The position numbers and the translations under genes are program-made. Positions 29,090 to 32,672 of a stretch of 32,672 nucleotides of DNA are shown one piece after another. The notes beneath the pieces were generated by a model. The model did no database searches and was not told where the DNA came from. It was given only the letters and a program-made list of their open reading frames with translations. Origin of the DNA: Kiritimatiellia bacterium (lineage in GTDB: Bacteria; Verrucomicrobiota; Kiritimatiellia; RFP12; UBA1067); the NCBI GenBank assembly GCA_017514235.1, contig JAFWKK010000052.1, positions 1 to 32,672 on the forward strand, written 5' to 3'. The stretch's first letter is position 1; each line of letters starts with the position of its first letter.

Positions 29090-31471
29090 TCAATTCTGTC
29101 GTGAAATCTCAACCACGTCGAGACGGACCTCTTTCGTGGCGCCGATGCCGCCGCCGCGCTCCCACGGGCCGGAGCCGAACTCGAACACCAGCTTGTCGTT
29201 CAGCGCGACCGGGCGGAACTCGTACCACGCGTAGCCGTCGCCAACTTCGTCGACATTCCGCTCTACAACCTCGCCGCCCTTGCCGAGTGTCTGCGCCTCT
29301 CCTAGATTCGTGACAGCCACCGGCTTGGCGCCCCTCTCGGCAAGCGTAGCCCTGAACGCCGCACCCTTGCCGCCGTCACGCACAACCTTCGCGCGGAACC
29401 GCACCTTGTACGGCACGCCCTCGTCGAACGCCACTTTGGAGAACTCGAGCCGCGCCATCGGCTTTCCGCTGGACGGCAGGAACGTCAGCGCCTTTCCAAA
29501 GGCGCATTCGCCGTCGTCGACGAGCTTGGCGTGACGTCCCGAGACGATGAACAGGTCTCCCGGAGGTATGATTGCCTTGTCGCACGGGCGCGGTTCGTCC
29601 GTACGCCCGTACACAAGCTTCCAGTCCGCAAGCTCGCAAGGCTCCCAGCAAAGCCCCGCCGCAAGGCGCATGGCGTGTCCGCCTTTCCTGGCGGACTCCA
29701 TGGTCTCCGTCACGCGACGCCAGTCGTCACGCAGTTCCTTGGGAGCAACGCAGTTGCCGGGATTGCGCGAAACGAAGAAGCACTTCGCATTGGCGGCATG
29801 CCGATCCAGTTCCGTGACAACCGGAACAAGCCCTGAATAGCGGACGTTCCTGTAGCGCACGGGATCGTCCTTCACCGCCTCCTCCGCCTTGGCGAAGAGC
29901 GACTTCGCCCAGACGGAGAGATCCGCCGTGTACCACGACGGAGGGTTCGCGTCGAAAATGCCGAGCCGTTCCTTCGGGTGCGCGACGGCCTCCTTCCTCA
30001 GCCGCTCGAAGTATTCGCGCACGAACGGCGCCGCCGCGCCGTAGTAGCCGGCGAAGAAGCGGTCGAGAAGCGCCTTTTCGTCCTGCTCGGGGTTCCACAT
30101 CAGTTTCGCGAGCAGCCATGCCTTCAGCTCCTCGAAGTCGCAGTGGAACGTAGTTGCGCCTTCCATGAACATGTATTTCACCCCGTTCGCAAGATACGTG
30201 CGCAGATTCGGGGCGAACGTATGCTCGGACGGGAACGGATAGAGGAAATTGTGGTAGTTGGTGGAGTAGTCCCAGACAAGGAGATGGTCCGTAATGCGTC
30301 CCCACTGTTCAAGGTCGTCCATGTAAAGCGAATCCGCCTTGAACGCACGCTCCGCGAAAGGCACGGCGTGTCCGATCTCGATCGCGCAGAGGCACGGCAT
30401 CACGTTCCGGCGCGGACGCGTAACCTTCGGCGGCTTGCGGGAGTACTGGAAGATGAGCGTTTCGACAAGCACGTCCGGACGCACCTTCTCCACCTCGGCC
30501 GCTACGGCGTTCACGAACCTGAGCAGCGAACCCGTCGGACCGCCTTCCTCTTCGTCGACCGCCTTGCACTTCGCGCATCGGCAGTACATCCGGTTGTCGT
30601 TCTGGCTCACGCCGACGACGTTCGCCTCAGGATCGGCGGCAAGACGCTCGAGGACGTTCGAGACCACTATCCGCAGAACTTCAGGATTTGTGAGGCACGG
30701 CTGTATCTCACGTCCGCTCCTCCTCTTTCCGTCTATCTCGCAGAAGTACTCGGGGTGCGACTTGAACCATCTTTCCGAGGGAATGAGATGTTGGAAGGAA
30801 TGTCCGATTGGAGTTCCCTTGCAGAACCTATACGCCGTTCCGCCGCGCCCGGACGGAATGTCGGGCTTAGTTCCGCCGTTTATGCGCAGCCGCGCGGCGA
30901 AAGCTGGGTCACTGCGCACCACGCCCCACGAAGTCGTCCGCATCGCAAACGCAGGACGCTGCGTCTCGTCGAATCCCTCCGGCACCACAAGCGCCTCAAC
31001 CTCCGGCACTACCTCGCAGTCGGGCGAGAACCATCCGCAGCCGCCGAAGCGCTCCAGCAGCTCATAGACGCCATAGAGTGCGCCGCGCACATCCGACCCG
31101 ATGATCAGCAGGAGCCCGTCCTTCACGACAATGCGAAACCCTTCGTCGCCAAGCGTCTCCCGGTCGAAGCCATCCCCAGCAAGCTCCCGCGTCCAACGCG
31201 TATCGCCGACGAGAATGGCCTTTCCGGACAACGGCTGCGCATCCGTGGCAACCGTGAGCGCCACGCCCGTCATCCGCTTCACGTGTCCGCAAAGTTCCCG
31301 TGCCGCAAACCGCACGGCATCCGAAGCCTTTTCAGGAACGACCACCGCGCAATCGGCAGGAATTCCCCGCCGCGCAATGGTGAAATCGCCTCCAAGCGCG
31401 GCAAAGCCGCATGTCACCGCGGCCGCCATCGCGGCGGCGGCCGAAAGGTTTAAAGCTCGCCTCATCTTCAT
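29090..31471 (-). CDS. Secreted DUF4838 protein with GH67-like N-terminal domain
   Basis: The protein has 793 residues from the ATG at 31471; a TTG at 31480 and an ATG at 31465 are also possible, and no Shine-Dalgarno decides. The signal peptide lies within the first 28 residues. Residues about 30-160 resemble the N-terminal domain of alpha-glucuronidases and beta-hexosaminidases (FAARELCGHVKRMTG; GALYGVYELLERFGGCGWFSPD). The DUF4838 part follows, with the NRMYCRCAKCKAVDEEEG segment near 292-309 and SLLRFVNAVA. The last 140 residues look like a carbohydrate-binding beta-sandwich (VPYKVRFRAKVV, YAWYEFRPVAL). The function is not established; a glycosidase on uronic-acid or amino-sugar glycans is possible. 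It lies between the PIG-L deacetylase and the FAD oxidoreductase. Confidence 0.85.
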   Translation of the reverse strand: MKMRRALNLSAAAAMAAAVTCGFAALGGDFTIARRGIPADCAVVVPEKASDAVRFAARELCGHVKRMTGVALTVATDAQPLSGKAILVGDTRWTRELAGDGFDRETLGDEGFRIVVKDGLLLIIGSDVRGALYGVYELLERFGGCGWFSPDCEVVPEVEALVVPEGFDETQRPAFAMRTTSWGVVRSDPAFAARLRINGGTKPDIPSGRGGTAYRFCKGTPIGHSFQHLIPSERWFKSHPEYFCEIDGKRRSGREIQPCLTNPEVLRIVVSNVLERLAADPEANVVGVSQNDNRMYCRCAKCKAVDEEEGGPTGSLLRFVNAVAAEVEKVRPDVLVETLIFQYSRKPPKVTRPRRNVMPCLCAIEIGHAVPFAERAFKADSLYMDDLEQWGRITDHLLVWDYSTNYHNFLYPFPSEHTFAPNLRTYLANGVKYMFMEGATTFHCDFEELKAWLLAKLMWNPEQDEKALLDRFFAGYYGAAAPFVREYFERLRKEAVAHPKERLGIFDANPPSWYTADLSVWAKSLFAKAEEAVKDDPVRYRNVRYSGLVPVVTELDRHAANAKCFFVSRNPGNCVAPKELRDDWRRVTETMESARKGGHAMRLAAGLCWEPCELADWKLVYGRTDEPRPCDKAIIPPGDLFIVSGRHAKLVDDGECAFGKALTFLPSSGKPMARLEFSKVAFDEGVPYKVRFRAKVVRDGGKGAAFRATLAERGAKPVAVTNLGEAQTLGKGGEVVERNVDEVGDGYAWYEFRPVALNDKLVFEFGSGPWERGGGIGATKEVRLDVVEISRQN

Positions 31472-31533
31472 AAGAACCAACCGAACGCTGTCCCCGTACC
31501 GCCTTTATCGAACCCCTCAGGGGGCAACAGGTC

Positions 31534-32379
31534 CTACTTCATCCCTCCTTCAGGCGTGAAGCGCGAAGGCTTTGCGTCCTTCCAGTCCTGGCTCCATCCC
31601 TTCGGCGGCGGCAACTCGGTGAAAATGCAGCGGTGGCCCTGCGGCTTGCCGTCATAGACGGCAAAGCGCTCCACATGACACTTGCCGCGCCGGATGATGT
31701 ACATCGCACAGCGCTGGGCGCGGGCGGCGCCGTCCTCCATTTCGATCCTGCACATCGAATCGTTCGGATTCTGGCAGACGTGTTTGCGGATGAATTCGCG
31801 CTTCAGTTCCATCACATCCGTCACGTCCACGTAATAGGCTGGCATGAACGTGCGCGAATCGTAGGATTCCTCCATGAAGTAGAACTCAATGCGGTCGCGC
31901 ATGCCGGCGATGCCGATCGCCTTCTGCACGCATGCGCAGCTCATCGCGTGGTCAAGATGGAAATCGAGCGGCCACATGGCGATCACCGCGCGCGGCTTGA
32001 GCTCCTTCAGGAGGTCCGCCACCTGATGGCAGACCTCGCGGTTGGGGTAGGCGTCGCCGTCCACCTCCTCGAACCAATGGACCTTTGCGCCGACCATGGC
32101 GGCGGCGGCCTCTTCCTCTTTGGTGCGGACGGCACGTGTCGAACCGTCCCTGAATCCCTTCTCCCCACACCCGCGTTCGCCATGGGTGAACACGCCCACA
32201 TGCAGCTCAAAGAGGTCCTTCATCAGGAACATCGTTCCGGCGCAGGCGATGGTGTCGTCGGGATGCCCCACAAAAATGAACACCTTCTCCTTTTCCGTCG
32301 GCGCCGGCCGCTCTGCGGCGGGCACGCACCACGCCGCCAAGATGGCGGACAAGGCCAGGAACAGACATTTATGCTTCAC
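31534..32379 (-). CDS. Secreted PIG-L/LmbE-type N-deacetylase
   Basis: The protein has 281 residues with a signal peptide (MKHKCLFLALSAILAAWCVPAAE). The zinc-binding motifs of the PIG-L family are present: VGHPDD at 37-42 (H39 and D42 as ligands, D41 as likely base) and FHLDH at 140-144 (H144). The residue after HPDD is Thr instead of the usual Glu. The family removes acetyl groups from N-acetylglucosamine-type sugars. The start is a GTG at 32379 with AAGGAT about 8 nt upstream. The C-terminal 60 residues are an extension without a recognised domain. It is probably the first gene of the exported cluster 32379-27373. The gap of 62 bp to the DUF4838 start holds only a small CCCCTGAGGGG hairpin without a T-run. 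Confidence 0.88.
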   Translation of the reverse strand: MKHKCLFLALSAILAAWCVPAAERPAPTEKEKVFIFVGHPDDTIACAGTMFLMKDLFELHVGVFTHGERGCGEKGFRDGSTRAVRTKEEEAAAAMVGAKVHWFEEVDGDAYPNREVCHQVADLLKELKPRAVIAMWPLDFHLDHAMSCACVQKAIGIAGMRDRIEFYFMEESYDSRTFMPAYYVDVTDVMELKREFIRKHVCQNPNDSMCRIEMEDGAARAQRCAMYIIRRGKCHVERFAVYDGKPQGHRCIFTELPPPKGWSQDWKDAKPSRFTPEGGMK

Positions 32380-32473
32380 TTTAACGATCCTTTTCCATGT
32401 TTGCCGTATGGAGACCCACGTACCGCGCCGACATCAGTTCATGAAAAACTGCGCCCTTTTCATCATCAACATC

Positions 32474-32672
32474 CTATTCGATCAGCAAAACCATCCCGCG
32501 CTTGCATCCTTTCAGCGTCACGGTCGTATCAGTGACGGTGACGTTCCACAACCAGCTGCGCGCGGCATTGACAAATTCCCCTGCCGCCAACAGCGACTGC
32601 GAAGCGGCCGGAATGGATGTCGCGGTAAAGAGCGTGACGGAGCAGGAGTCCATGCCCGTGACGTCAGGCAAA
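32474..32672 (-). CDS. C-terminal end of a probable autotransporter-type surface protein (N-terminus outside the window)
   Basis: The frame enters from the right edge and ends at the TAG at 32474-32476, leaving about 65 residues. The end reads LWNVTVTDTTVTLKGCKRGMVLLIE. A final W-x-V-x-V ... V-x-L ... G-x-x-L-I strand pair is usual at the end of the beta-strand-repeat surface proteins of this group; compare ARIRLEGFYLIFK at the end of the 5744-8344 protein. The name is therefore inference from a short tail. The 94 bp between it and the deacetylase hold no feature that I can support. Confidence 0.55.
   Translation of the reverse strand, partial: LPDVTGMDSCSVTLFTATSIPAASQSLLAAGEFVNAARSWLWNVTVTDTTVTLKGCKRGMVLLIE

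Noticed and set aside
29978-31453. Plus-strand open frame of 491 codons
   Set aside because: It is antisense to the DUF4838 gene and has shadow composition. The same holds for 27322-28851 over the FAD oxidoreductase and 19062-20189 over fhs.
31513-31523. CCCCTCAGGGG hairpin after the deacetylase gene as a terminator
   Set aside because: The stem is only 4 bp and no T-run follows. The DUF4838 gene starts close by, so read-through is more likely.
1-32672. Mobile element, prophage, CRISPR array or defence system
   Set aside because: I saw no transposase, integrase, phage structural gene, cas gene, regularly spaced repeats or terminal inverted repeats. The only long repeat is inside the surface-protein gene.

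Overview
The window is a GC-rich bacterial segment (about 60% by eye). Nearly every gene lies on the minus strand; tilS is the only plus-strand gene I accept. The mix of large secreted polysaccharide-degrading proteins, an autotransporter-type surface protein with LamG-like modules, a DUF4838 protein, an FHA-CpaF pilus ATPase, hydE and fhs suggests an anaerobic, glycan-fermenting member of the PVC superphylum, most likely Kiritimatiellota or Lentisphaerota. That placement is inference from gene content only.

Layout, read on the minus strand from right to left. (a) 32672-27373: the C-terminus of a probable surface protein, then a cluster of exported proteins (PIG-L/LmbE-type deacetylase, DUF4838 / GH67-like protein, FAD-dependent oxidoreductase lipoprotein). 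(b) 27357-26007: an RNA-rich unit with one good promoter, tRNA-Thr(CGU), tRNA-His(GUG), a coiled-coil zinc-ribbon protein and RNase P RNA. (c) 25980-23203: NAD(P)H-hydrate dehydratase, adenylate kinase and a peptidase-M24 relative with a degraded metal site. (d) 22451-23192: divergent promoters for tilS (+) and for an SDR oxidoreductase plus RraA-like aldolase pair (-), with a 17-bp tandem repeat in the SDR leader. (e) 20840-13048: fhs, followed with almost no spacing by three Tad/Flp pilus genes (cpaB, FHA-cpaF, tadB), two small paralogous lipoproteins and a GH127-type beta-L-arabinofuranosidase. (f) 13038-9611: ruvA, hydE, an unusual mnmA and a gene of unknown function, tightly packed. (g) 9536 to the left edge: an AraR-type (GntR-HTH plus LacI-type sensor) regulator, then an exported cluster made of a surface protein with two nearly identical lectin-like modules, a five-bladed-propeller hydrolase-like protein, and a very large two-enzyme protein joining a GH36-like and a GH106-like module that runs off the window.

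Functionally, two exported carbohydrate clusters (a, g) and an arabinofuranosidase (e) flank housekeeping genes for tRNA modification and processing, recombination, nucleotide and one-carbon metabolism. The GH36/GH106/GH127 combination would suit side chains rich in galactose, rhamnose and arabinose, such as pectin; this is inference. The most unusual non-coding signal is a recurring extended -10 box (TGnTATAAT-like) placed only 6-9 nt before the start codon of ruvA, fhs, adk, the hydrate dehydratase gene and tilS, which predicts leaderless or nearly leaderless mRNAs for housekeeping genes, in contrast to Shine-Dalgarno-led genes in the same window. No IS element, prophage, CRISPR array or integrase was seen, and no stretch longer than 300 bp lacks a gene.
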